From: a virus
Virus record (IMG/VR): IMGVR_UViG_3300044707_000344
Span: 1-53,481 of that record
Reading direction: 5' to 3' (one strand)
DNA: 53,481 nucleotides
The notes beneath the pieces are model-generated. The model was not told where the DNA came from. It did not search any database and saw only the letters and a program-made list of their open reading frames with translations. Positions 1-7,792 of the stretch are shown here, piece after piece. Within the stretch, counting starts at the first letter, position 1. The number at the start of each line of letters is the position of its first letter. A program made the position numbers and the translations under genes.

Positions 1-98
1 TGTCGGTGGTGAGCCGACCAGACCTCCGGTACGACGTCGCGAATGGCCAATGCCTATGTGCGTCGTGCCACAGCAAGAAGACAGTGCGCGGTGGTTGA
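1..98 (+). CDS. HNH endonuclease, 3' fragment (repeat copy)
   Basis: This is the last 32 codons of the HNH nuclease gene that is complete at 53038-53343, seen again because of the terminal repeat. It contains the second zinc-binding pair (CASC, then HSKK) and ends at TGA 96-98. It is not an independent gene. On the closed map the nuclease lies directly upstream of the ParB/TAGT/terminase genes. Confidence 0.85.
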   Translation, partial: SVVSRPDLRYDVANGQCLCASCHSKKTVRGG

Positions 99-236
99 CC
101 CGGGGGACGTGGAACTTTTGGAAGCCCTTAGGTTGACACAGGGTGCATATATAAAGAACGGAGGCCACACCCGACCCCATAGGGGGGGCACGGCAAAGGC
201 CGGCAACGAGGTAAACCACAGGTGATCCCTGCGCGT
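1..236. repeat. Terminal direct repeat, left copy
   Basis: Bases 1-236 match 53246-53481 with one difference (T at 128 against G at 53373). The repeat covers the last codons of the HNH endonuclease gene and the start of the noncoding region after it. It could be a real terminal redundancy of the packaged DNA or the overlap left when a circular genome was assembled. In both cases the window is a complete genome and its ends are adjacent. Confidence 0.97.
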
Positions 237-323
237 GCGCGGCCGGGGGTTTTCGGCCCCCCCCTCTACGAGTCTCACAACTGCGTTCTCTAGCCCGTTT
301 CCCCTCACTAATAGTTTCCCTAC
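99..323 (+). promoter_or_regulatory. Noncoding leader of the late/structural operon
   Basis: These 225 bases have no convincing gene; the small open frames here look like shadows. The start carries GACCCGGGG followed about six bases later by GAACTTTTG (97-120), shared with 29023-29047. A TATATA follows at 148-153, and TTGACA occurs near 133. Around 241-260 a GC-rich hairpin (GGCCG paired with CGGCC, T-rich loop) lies without a downstream T run. The position, just before a long rightward block, suggests the promoter of the head/packaging operon. This is inference. Confidence 0.5.
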
Positions 324-956
324 ATGAACATCCGAAACCGCGTCAAATCGCTCCGTATGGTGCCTGCCAGCGACCTCAAGCCCAATCCGAAGAACTGGAG
401 AACGCATCCCAAGGCTCAACAGGATGCGCTCCGCGGTGTTCTTGCGGAGGTCGGGATGGCAGATGCCTGCCTTGCGCGTGAGCTGCCCGACGGCTCCCTC
501 ATGCTGATCGACGGTCACCTTCGAGCCGAGACGGCGGCGAACGCGACCGTACCAGTTTTGGTACTCGACGTGAACGAGGCCGAGGCCGACAAGATTCTTG
601 CCACGCTAGACCCGCTCGCGGCGATGGCTGACAGCGATGCCGCCAAGCTCGATGAGTTGCTTCGCAACGTGGACACCGGCAGCGAGGCATTGCAGATGCT
701 TCTCACGTCGACGGCGGCGCAAGCAGGGCTCTATGACACTAGCAAAGACCCAGAGGCTTCTGTCGATGACGTATGGCAGGGCATGCCAGAGTGCGAGAAC
801 GAAGAGCTCGACAAATACAAGGTCATCGTGCACTTCAAGACGCCGGAGGACCGCCAGGAGTTTTTTCAGACAATCGGCCAAGAGTGCACAGACAAGACAA
901 AAGCAATTTGGTTCCCAGAAGTCCTAGATACAGACATGAAGAACTACGAATCATGA
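324..956 (+). CDS. ParB-like nuclease-domain protein
   Basis: This is a 210-residue protein with an N-terminal ParB/sulfiredoxin-like fold. It has an LKPNPKNWRTHP segment near residues 18-29, then LIDGHLRAE near 61-69, where the GH(L)R signature lies, and a helical stretch rich in Asp/Ala. The C-terminal third, with a KAIWFPE motif, resembles an extra domain seen on phage ParB-like proteins. It is not a plasmid-type partition protein, since there is no ParA or C-terminal dimer domain. The next gene overlaps its stop as ATGA, implying coupled translation with the TAGT glycosyltransferase. Phage ParB-like proteins are often found beside DNA-modification genes; a role here as nuclease or ATP/CTP-dependent DNA-binding partner is inferred. 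No strong ribosome site precedes the ATG. Confidence 0.85.
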   Translation: MNIRNRVKSLRMVPASDLKPNPKNWRTHPKAQQDALRGVLAEVGMADACLARELPDGSLMLIDGHLRAETAANATVPVLVLDVNEAEADKILATLDPLAAMADSDAAKLDELLRNVDTGSEALQMLLTSTAAQAGLYDTSKDPEASVDDVWQGMPECENEELDKYKVIVHFKTPEDRQEFFQTIGQECTDKTKAIWFPEVLDTDMKNYES

Positions 957-1813
957 ATCCGCAGCATCCGGTTTACGTCATCTCTAAGGGGCGGTGGGAA
1001 TCTAGGCTGACCGCGCGCGCTCTTGAGCTCCGCAATATCCCGTACCGCATAGTCATCGAGCCGCAGGAATACAAGCAGTACGCTTCGGTTATCGACCCTA
1101 AAAAAATCCTTGTTCTTCCATTCAGCAACCTAGGGCAAGGATCAATTCCAGCCCGCAACTGGGTGTGGGAACACTCAATATCAGAAGGGCACGCGTGGCA
1201 CTGGATTCTCGATGACAACATCAGAAAGTTTTATCGCTATCACAAAAATATGAAGTGGCGAACGACCGACGGCACATCGTTCAAGGTCATTGAGGATCTG
1301 TCGGATCGCTACGAGAACGTCGGGCTATCTGGCAAGCAGTACGCGATGTTCATTCCAAGGAAGCGAAAGCGACCTCCGCTCATTCTCAATACACGCATTT
1401 ATTCGTGCATCCTTATTCGAAATAATTTGCCGTTTCGGTGGAGGGGCAGATACAACGAAGACACAGACCTCTCGCTTCGCGTTCTCAAGGCAGGCATGTG
1501 CACAATCCTCTGCCAAGCCTTTTTAGCAGAGAAGATGCCGACGATGACTATGAGCGGCGGCAACACAGAAGAGCTTTACAAGCAGAACGAGCAGATGGAT
1601 GGGCGGCTCAGGATGGCAGAAGCGTTGCGAGCGTTTCACCCAGATTGCGTTCGCGTAGTTTGGAAGTGGAATCGCTGGCAGCACTCGGTTGACTACGGTC
1701 CGTGGAGGAAAAACAGGCTGGTCTTGAGGGACGGAATCTCGATCTCGGCAGAGCCACAGGATTATGGGCTGACCCTTAGGTACAAGCAGAAAGCTATTGC
1801 GGATGACTGCTAG
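953..1813 (+). CDS. TET/JBP-associated glycosyltransferase (TAGT)
   Basis: This 286-residue protein matches the TAGT (GREB1-like) family, GT-A type enzymes known to add sugars to hydroxymethylated bases in DNA. The family hallmarks are in order: YVISKGRW at residues 5-12, GQGSIPARNWVWEH around 60-75, WILDDNIR (the acidic metal-binding motif), LNTRIYSCIL, RWRGRYNEDTDLSLR, MSGGNTEELY and HSVDY near the end. The ATG overlaps the ParB stop (ATGA), and the stop lies inside the start of the methyltransferase gene. In studied phages TAGT acts after a TET/JBP dioxygenase, but I see no such oxygenase here, so the acceptor base is unknown. The family call is strong; the substrate is inference. Confidence 0.88.
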   Translation: MNPQHPVYVISKGRWESRLTARALELRNIPYRIVIEPQEYKQYASVIDPKKILVLPFSNLGQGSIPARNWVWEHSISEGHAWHWILDDNIRKFYRYHKNMKWRTTDGTSFKVIEDLSDRYENVGLSGKQYAMFIPRKRKRPPLILNTRIYSCILIRNNLPFRWRGRYNEDTDLSLRVLKAGMCTILCQAFLAEKMPTMTMSGGNTEELYKQNEQMDGRLRMAEALRAFHPDCVRVVWKWNRWQHSVDYGPWRKNRLVLRDGISISAEPQDYGLTLRYKQKAIADDC

Positions 1814-2633
1814 CACGCAATCCGTAACCGCGGTGCCTCCCAAGAAGGCGCTGTTGCTATTCCTTGAATCGCTTTCCGGCCTAGGTGTGCCGGACGCTGA
1901 GGGCATCGGAAGGCTTGCGGCCAGAACGCTAGCATTGATGCAGGGCGACTCGGCGTCGCAGCAGATGCTGCGTAGCGGCCACCTAATGAAGCGATGGTAT
2001 GCGTCGCTTGATGCAGGCCAGCCGGACTACGGCGTTTACGACTCTCCTCTGTACCTCGCTGAACTGTGGGCTTGCTGGATCGTCTATTCGCGGAAGTATC
2101 TGCTCGGCCTGCATCCCACGAGAAACTTTCCGCCTGTCGGCATTGCTGCAAGAATGGCCCCAGTCAGGAGAATCGTAGACCTTGGTTGCGGCGCTGGATA
2201 CACGACATCCGCGTTTCGGGAGTTGTTCCCCGCGGCGGAAGTTGTCGGGACAAACATCAGCGGATCAATCCAGTATCGCGTTGCTTGCCGCATGGCTGAG
2301 CAGTTTGGGTTCTCTATGGTGCCAACCGTTGAAGATGCCGCCGGCCCCACGACTTTTGTTTTTGCCTCGGAATACTTTGAGCACATTCACTCGCCAATCG
2401 AGCATCTGTACGAAGTAGTGCGGAACCTAAAGCCTCGATTCATGCTGATTGCAAACGCGTTTGGCACGACGGCCATTGGTCATTTTCACACGTACAAGGT
2501 CGGCGGAAAATTGCTAGACGGCAAGGCCACCCAGCGAGTATTCAACGCCGACATGAAGCGGCTTGGCTATGTGAAAATCAAGACAAAACTGTGGAACAAC
2601 CGCCCCGCGTTTTGGGCAAGAAAGGCAGGTTGA
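1803..2633 (+). CDS. Class I SAM-dependent methyltransferase
   Basis: This 276-residue protein has a Rossmann-type SAM-binding motif I (DLGCGAGYTTSAF), followed by VVGTNIS (motif II) and FASEYFEHIHSP (motif IV/post-IV region). The second half (ANAFGTTAIGHFHTY...) is typical of small-molecule, lipid or sugar methyltransferases. The conserved PC, ENV or DPPY motifs of DNA cytosine or adenine methyltransferases are missing, so it is not a standard DNA methyltransferase. The start overlaps the end of the TAGT gene by 11 bases; a TTG at 1797 is an alternative. Its position suggests it methylates a sugar or base modification made by the neighbours, which is inference. Confidence 0.8.
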   Translation: MTASTQSVTAVPPKKALLLFLESLSGLGVPDAEGIGRLAARTLALMQGDSASQQMLRSGHLMKRWYASLDAGQPDYGVYDSPLYLAELWACWIVYSRKYLLGLHPTRNFPPVGIAARMAPVRRIVDLGCGAGYTTSAFRELFPAAEVVGTNISGSIQYRVACRMAEQFGFSMVPTVEDAAGPTTFVFASEYFEHIHSPIEHLYEVVRNLKPRFMLIANAFGTTAIGHFHTYKVGGKLLDGKATQRVFNADMKRLGYVKIKTKLWNNRPAFWARKAG

Positions 2634-2635
2634 TC

Positions 2636-3163
2636 ATGGGCAAACGCGGCCCCGCCCCCGAGCCTTCGATTCTGAAATACATTCGCGGCAACCCGTCGAA
2701 GGGGTCGCTGCCATCGAGCGAGCCGACGCCTGCCCTCGTGCCGCAAGACTTCCCGCCGCCTAAGACGCTCGACGCGAAGGGCATTGAAATCTGGAACGAC
2801 ACTGTGCCAAAGCTCGCGCGGATGCGCGTGCTGACCGAGGCCGACGTGCCAACGCTGACGCGATACTGCATCGAATCGTCGCTCTATCTTGCCTGCTATG
2901 AGAAAGTGAAAGTCGGCGGCGAGGAATACACGCACTGGGAGCCAGACCCAAACCGCACCGATGGAAAGCTCCGAATCAAATACACGCAGGTCGCCCCGTG
3001 GGCAACGCAGATGCACCGGCACCACGCCGCAATGCTGCGGATTGAGCAAGAGTTCGGCATGACGCCGAGCAGCCGGTCACAGGTAAGCACGACCAATGGC
3101 AACGCCGAATCAGACCCGATTGCAGCCTTTGTCCAAAAGCGCGGCAAAAAAACAGGGGCTTGA
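2636..3163 (+). CDS. terS: Terminase small subunit, P27 family
   Basis: This 175-residue protein begins MGKRGPAPEP and has the P27-family layout: a basic N-terminus, a Pro-rich linker, then a helical region (WNDTVPKLARMRVLTEADVPTLTRYCIES) and a C-terminal oligomerisation helix. It recognises phage DNA and regulates the large subunit during packaging. The ATG follows the methyltransferase stop by two bases. Its end overlaps the large terminase gene by 68 bases in another frame, as is common for this pair. Confidence 0.9.
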   Translation: MGKRGPAPEPSILKYIRGNPSKGSLPSSEPTPALVPQDFPPPKTLDAKGIEIWNDTVPKLARMRVLTEADVPTLTRYCIESSLYLACYEKVKVGGEEYTHWEPDPNRTDGKLRIKYTQVAPWATQMHRHHAAMLRIEQEFGMTPSSRSQVSTTNGNAESDPIAAFVQKRGKKTGA

Positions 3164-4703
3164 TTACTGGTTCGACCCCGAGCGGGCCGTTCACGCCATA
3201 GAGTTTTTTGAGGGCTGGCTGCGGCACAGCAAAGGAAAGTTCGCCAATCAGCCTTTTCTGCTGCTTGATTGGCAGAAGGAAATGATCGCGGAGCTATTCG
3301 GCTGGGTGCGTGTCGCCGACGATCTGCGCCGCTACCGCGTAGCGTACATCTCGACAGCAAAGAAATCGGGCAAGTCTACGATCCTTGCGGGCATAGGTCT
3401 CTATCTTCTCGTCATGGATGGCGAGAATGGGGCCGAGGTCTACGGTGCCGCGGCCGACCGCGAGCAGGCATCGGTCGTGTTCCGCGAGGCCGCAAGCATG
3501 GTGCGAGCCTCCCCCCTGCTCTCGCAGCAGCTAGAGGTCATCGACTCTCGCCGCACGATTGCCTACCGCAAGGAGGCGTCGTTCTACCGCGTCCTTTCCG
3601 CCGACGCCTTCCGTGCGGAAGGATTGAATATCCACGGGCTGCTGTTCGACGAGCTTCACGCTCAAAAAGATCGCCGCCTGTGGGATGCCCTCCGCTACGG
3701 TGGCGCGGCCCGCGAGCAGCCGCTGCTCTGCTCGATCACGACGGCAGGCTACGACCGCAAGGGCATCTGCTATGAGCAGTACCAGTATGCCAAGGCGGTC
3801 GCGGCGAACTGGCGGCACGACCCGACGTTCTTCTCGTGCATCCACGAGATGGAGGAGGGAGCCGATTGGAAAGACCCCGACGTGTGGCCCCAGGCGAACC
3901 CGTCGTGGGGCGTGACGATCAAGCCGGGCGACTTCGCCCTCGACGCCAAAGAGGCCGAGCAGTCGCCAACCAAGCTCAACTCATTCCTCCGCTACCGGCT
4001 CAACACTTGGACCTCCTCTGACGTTCGGTGGCTGTCGCCGGAAACGTGGCAGCAAGGTTCGGTGCCGCTCCGCGAGTTCGGCGACCGGCCTGTGTACGCG
4101 GGCCTTGATCTTGCCACGACCTACGACCTCTCTGCCCTGGTCCTTGTCTGCCCCGATCCCGAGGACGGGAGCATTGACGTGCTGCCGTTTTTCTGGATTC
4201 CAGAATCCAACGCCGTCGAGCGGAGCCAGCGGGACAAGGTGCCGTACACCGACTGGATACGCGATAGACATCTCCGCACCACGGACGGCAACGTGACCGA
4301 CTACACGGTTCTCCACCGCGACATTTCCGCCATCTGCGAGCAATATCGCGTGCGACAATTAGCGGTCGACCTGAAGTTCAACGGGCAGATGATCGCCAAT
4401 ATGCTGCAAGGGGACGGGGTTGAAATGAGAGGATTTCCGCAGGGCGGTCGCGCGATGAGTGCGCCGGCCAAGGCTCTGGAAAACTTGGTCGGCAATTCCA
4501 AGATTCGACACGCAGGGCATCCTATCCTGACGTGGTGCGCTGGAAACGTCGCGGTGCACGAAGACCGCTACGGGAACATTTATCCGAGCAAAGCCAAGTC
4601 AACGGAACGAATCGACGGCATCGTCGCCTTATGTCAGGCGATTGGGTGCTGGGCCATAGCCGACCAAACGCCGTCACAAACGCCCGAGATCTTTTTTCTA
4701 TGA
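3096..4703 (+). CDS. terL: Terminase large subunit
   Basis: This 535-residue DNA-packaging motor has an N-terminal ATPase with the Walker A segment STAKKSGKST (residues 86-95), the Walker B segment LLFDELH (182-188, catalytic Glu 186) and the coupling motif SITTAGY. The C-terminal RNase H-like nuclease has acidic residues in YAGLDLATTYD and AVDLKFN, and a last Asp in STERIDGI. Both enzyme halves appear intact. It belongs to the terminase_1-like branch usually paired with P27 small subunits. Its stop overlaps the likely portal start (ATGA). Confidence 0.95.
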   Translation: MATPNQTRLQPLSKSAAKKQGLDYWFDPERAVHAIEFFEGWLRHSKGKFANQPFLLLDWQKEMIAELFGWVRVADDLRRYRVAYISTAKKSGKSTILAGIGLYLLVMDGENGAEVYGAAADREQASVVFREAASMVRASPLLSQQLEVIDSRRTIAYRKEASFYRVLSADAFRAEGLNIHGLLFDELHAQKDRRLWDALRYGGAAREQPLLCSITTAGYDRKGICYEQYQYAKAVAANWRHDPTFFSCIHEMEEGADWKDPDVWPQANPSWGVTIKPGDFALDAKEAEQSPTKLNSFLRYRLNTWTSSDVRWLSPETWQQGSVPLREFGDRPVYAGLDLATTYDLSALVLVCPDPEDGSIDVLPFFWIPESNAVERSQRDKVPYTDWIRDRHLRTTDGNVTDYTVLHRDISAICEQYRVRQLAVDLKFNGQMIANMLQGDGVEMRGFPQGGRAMSAPAKALENLVGNSKIRHAGHPILTWCAGNVAVHEDRYGNIYPSKAKSTERIDGIVALCQAIGCWAIADQTPSQTPEIFFL

Positions 4704-6532
4704 TCGCTCACGAGCACCGGATTCTCTGGCTCCCCGGCGAAGAGCGCTCGTGGGATGACGATGGCGGCGGTCGTTCGCCGGCCGGCGTGCGAATCACGCC
4801 AGAGAATGCGACCTCGGTCGCGGCGGTGTTTTCGTGCCTGCGGATTTTGGCCGAGACGGTGGCGGGCCTGCCGCTCCACCTGCTTGAGCGGACGCCTGGC
4901 GGCGGCAAGCGACTCGCCCGCGAGCTGCCGCTGTATCGCAAGCTGCACTCGCAGCCAAACGCATGGCAGACGAGCTTCGAGTGGCGCGAGCAGATGGTGA
5001 TGCACGTCGGCCTGTGGGGCGACGCCGAGAGCGAGCTTGTTCCAGGTCAGTCAGGGGCGATCGACCAGATCGTGCCGCTGCACCCGAGCCGGATGAAGAC
5101 TGAGACGCTGGAGAACGGCCGGCTGCGGTACACGTACCGCGAGGCGAAGGGCAAGCAGACGATCTACACCGACGAGCAGATTCTGCACGTCCGCGGCCCG
5201 AGCGACGACGGCGTGCACGGCATCTCGGTGGTGGAGGAGTGCCGCGACGCGATTGCCCTGGCTCGTGCGTGCGAAATCCACGGGGCGAGATTCTTCGGTG
5301 CCGGTGCCCGGCCGGGATTCATCCTGTCGACCGACAACCAGCTCAACGCCGACGCTCGCCGCGAGCTTGCAGAGAACTGGAACCGCAAGCACCGCGGCTC
5401 GTACAACGCTCACGAGACGGCCGTCCTCACGGGCGGGCTGAAGCCCTACGAGGTGCCATACGCCAGCAACACCGACTCGCAGTATCTGGAGTTGCGTGAG
5501 TACCAGCTTCGCGAGATCGCCAGGCTGTTCCGTATCCCTGGCTATCTGCTAGGGATTGAGCCGGGTACGCCGCAGGCCGAGATTCAATTCGTCACGCACA
5601 CGATCATGCCGTGGCTGCGGCGTCTTGAGTCGGCATTTATGCGCGACCTGATCGTTGACGACGAGCGGTATCTGGTCGAGTTCGACGTGCGGGGGCTCTT
5701 GCGTGGCGATGCCGCCAGCCGGTCGGCGTACTATCGTGCGATGTGGGACATCGGCGTCGTGTCGACCAACGACATCAGGGCGAGCGAGAATCTTGACCCG
5801 GTCGATGGCGGCGACGAGCGGTATCGGCCGCTGAACATGGGGACGCTTGGGGCACCACCGTCAGTCGGCGACGTGCTCGCCCAGCAGCAGCCCGGAAGCG
5901 GCATCGATGGCCAGGCTGTCGAGGGCGGCGTTGCTGCGGCCGTGGATGGCCAGCCAGCCGAGCCTGCGTCTCCCCAGGTGGCCGACGTGTCGCTCAACGG
6001 TGCACAGATCACGGGGCTGATTGCCATCCTGACGCAGATTCCGGCGGGGCTGCTGACAAAGGAAGGGGCGGCGGCACTGATCGCCGCGTCGTTCCCGAGC
6101 ATTACCGCCGCACAGATTGCGTCGATTCTCGCGGGAGTGAGCGAGGCAGCACCGCCGGCAGAACCGGCACCGGCTCCCGTTTTGCAGCCCGAGCAAGCCT
6201 CCGAAGCCCGCGCTGAGCCGGGTACCGTGTCGGAAGGTGACTTCGTGTCGTGGGATTCCTCGGGCGGCCGTGCTCGCGGGCGGATTGACCATGTGATGGA
6301 TTACGGCACGCTCGACATCCCCGGCACCGATTTCAAGATTGACGCTACGAAGGAAGATCCTGCCGCCCTCATCACGCTCTACGAAGAGGTGGCTGGCGGG
6401 TGGCGGGCGACCGAGACGCAAGTCGGGCACAAGGTGTCGACGCTCACGAAGATCGACCCGCTGCCCGAGCCGCCGCCGGTCGAGGAGAACGCCTACGGCA
6501 AGCCCAAGCGGAAGGGGCGGAAGCGTGGCTAG
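4700..6532 (+). CDS. Portal protein, HK97 type, with a C-terminal Tudor-like domain
   Basis: This 610-residue protein matches HK97-family portals: VAAVFSCLRILAETVAGLPL, then the wing/stem region with PLHPSRM, LHVRGPSDDGVHGIS, and YLELREYQLREIARLFRIP. It forms the dodecameric DNA channel at the head vertex. After a Pro/Ala-rich linker, the last ~110 residues form a separate domain (GDFVSWDSSGGRARGRIDHVMDYG) resembling the DUF2945/HVA1-type SH3-like domain. That domain is an unusual addition to a portal. The start at 4700 gives the ATGA overlap with the terminase; the ATG at 4631 is an in-frame alternative. Confidence 0.92.
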   Translation: MIAHEHRILWLPGEERSWDDDGGGRSPAGVRITPENATSVAAVFSCLRILAETVAGLPLHLLERTPGGGKRLARELPLYRKLHSQPNAWQTSFEWREQMVMHVGLWGDAESELVPGQSGAIDQIVPLHPSRMKTETLENGRLRYTYREAKGKQTIYTDEQILHVRGPSDDGVHGISVVEECRDAIALARACEIHGARFFGAGARPGFILSTDNQLNADARRELAENWNRKHRGSYNAHETAVLTGGLKPYEVPYASNTDSQYLELREYQLREIARLFRIPGYLLGIEPGTPQAEIQFVTHTIMPWLRRLESAFMRDLIVDDERYLVEFDVRGLLRGDAASRSAYYRAMWDIGVVSTNDIRASENLDPVDGGDERYRPLNMGTLGAPPSVGDVLAQQQPGSGIDGQAVEGGVAAAVDGQPAEPASPQVADVSLNGAQITGLIAILTQIPAGLLTKEGAAALIAASFPSITAAQIASILAGVSEAAPPAEPAPAPVLQPEQASEARAEPGTVSEGDFVSWDSSGGRARGRIDHVMDYGTLDIPGTDFKIDATKEDPAALITLYEEVAGGWRATETQVGHKVSTLTKIDPLPEPPPVEENAYGKPKRKGRKRG

Positions 6533-7526
6533 GTACGACCACATTGACTTCACGCCGCCCGCGGGCGTGCGGGAGGAGGCGGCGAAGGGGCTGGCATGGC
6601 GAAGCGAATACGGCCGCGGCGGCACGGCAGTCGGCGTGGCTCGCGGACGCGACCTGAGCAACGGCACGACGATCAGCCCCGAGACAGCACGCCGGATGAA
6701 GGCGTATTTCGACCGGCACGAAGTGGACAAGCAAGGCGAAGGCTGGAGTCCCGGCGAGCCGGGCTTCCCCAGCAACGGGCGAATCGCGTGGGCATTGTGG
6801 GGCTCCGACCCCGGGTGGGCGTGGAGTCGCAAACTAGTTGAGCAAATGAACGCCGCAGACGAGGAGAACCGAAGCATGATCGAGCGACGCAGTCTGTACG
6901 AGGAAGAGTCCGCCGACCTGCCGCTGCTCCGAGTGGAGTCACGCTCCGAGGAAGGTGCCGCGGAGTCGCGGTGGATCGTCGGCTACGCCGCGAAGTTCGG
7001 CGTGAACTCGCTCGATCTCGGCGACTTCGTCGAGCGTATTGACCCGCAGGCGTTTGGTATCGTCGCCGAGCGGCGTGGGCGCAAGAAAGCGCTGGAGACG
7101 CGAGCCCTGTGGAACCACGACGCAAACTTCCCGCTCGCTCGGTATCCGGGCACGCTGCGGATGAACGTGGACGACATCGGGCTGCGGTACGAGTTCCCCG
7201 TGCCAGACACGACCTACGGCCGCGACCTCGCTGCGAACATCGACGCGGGCATCGTCCGTGGCTCGTCGTTCTCGTTCCAGATCGCGCCGGGCGGCGAAGC
7301 ATGGAGCGTCGAGGACGGTCGCAGTATCCGCACCGTGACGAAGATCGACTCATTGATCGACGTGGGGCCGGTCACCTTTCCGGCTTATCCCGACGCCGAC
7401 GTGAGCGTAGCCCAGCGATCCTTCAACGCCTTCCGCAGCCAGCGTGACGCGGAGTCGTCCAAGCGGCTGGCGATCCAGGCACGGGCCGCAGACCTCCGCG
7501 AGTACCTCCGCAAGCATGGCCGCTAG
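6525..7526 (+). CDS. Prohead maturation protease with an N-terminal extra domain
   Basis: This 333-residue protein starts at GTG 6525, preceded by GAAGGGG. Residues from about 120 match the HK97-type (S78/U35) prohead protease: an IVGYAAKF start, LWNHD with the catalytic His, and VRGSSFSF with the catalytic Ser, ending with VGPVTFPAYPDADV. The first ~100 residues form another small domain (RMKAYFDRHEVDK...PSNGRIAWALWG). I recall this being fused or adjacent to phage portal/protease genes, with unknown function. The protease cleaves the N-terminal scaffold of the capsid protein. It overlaps the portal gene by 8 bases. Confidence 0.9.
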   Translation: MARYDHIDFTPPAGVREEAAKGLAWRSEYGRGGTAVGVARGRDLSNGTTISPETARRMKAYFDRHEVDKQGEGWSPGEPGFPSNGRIAWALWGSDPGWAWSRKLVEQMNAADEENRSMIERRSLYEEESADLPLLRVESRSEEGAAESRWIVGYAAKFGVNSLDLGDFVERIDPQAFGIVAERRGRKKALETRALWNHDANFPLARYPGTLRMNVDDIGLRYEFPVPDTTYGRDLAANIDAGIVRGSSFSFQIAPGGEAWSVEDGRSIRTVTKIDSLIDVGPVTFPAYPDADVSVAQRSFNAFRSQRDAESSKRLAIQARAADLREYLRKHGR

Positions 7527-7686
7527 GACGAACGACCCATGCGGTTGCCGCCGCGGCAGGCTGGAAATCGCCAGTAGCCAGCGGCACGGCGACTATCAGG
7601 TGCGGTATCTGCGGTGCCGCGCCTGCGGCTGCACTGACAAGCACGTGCTCCATGCGGTCGAGGTCCGCCGGCTGAAGGTCGGCTGA
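7516..7686 (+). CDS. Small zinc-ribbon-like protein
   Basis: This is a 56-residue basic protein with two cysteine pairs, CGC near residues 9-11 and CRACGC near 38-43, which suggests a zinc ribbon. It starts in another frame inside the end of the protease gene and stops about 100 bases before the capsid gene. A DNA- or RNA-binding role is possible but not shown. The translated pattern (KHVLHAVEVRRLKV) looks like a real small phage protein. Confidence 0.6.
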   Translation: MAARTNDPCGCRRGRLEIASSQRHGDYQVRYLRCRACGCTDKHVLHAVEVRRLKVG

Positions 7687-7792
7687 TTCGTTTACTCTCG
7701 CCGCCCTTTCACTGCAAGGGTCGCGGGGTCTCTCCGTAGTTTTGAGTGTGCGGGCGGCAAGCGTCGCCCATCCCGTACACAGGAGTCTTCAC
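7687..7792 (+). promoter_or_regulatory. Short leader before the capsid gene
   Basis: This 106-base gap ends with AGGAGT seven bases before the GTG start of the capsid gene, a strong ribosome site that decides the start. GGCGGCAAGCGTCGCC makes a weak hairpin upstream. I see no clear promoter. Confidence 0.4.

Noticed and set aside
43-225. A 60-residue frame repeated at 53288-53470
   Set aside because: It duplicates only because of the terminal repeat, overlaps the HNH gene in another frame and has no recognised features.
241-265. A terminator before the ParB gene
   Set aside because: A GC hairpin is possible, but the following bases are C-rich rather than T-rich, and no upstream operon clearly ends here except the HNH gene.
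1803-2633. A DNA cytosine or adenine methyltransferase
   Set aside because: Motif I is clear, but the catalytic PC/ENV or DPPY motifs are missing, so only a general class I methyltransferase is supported.
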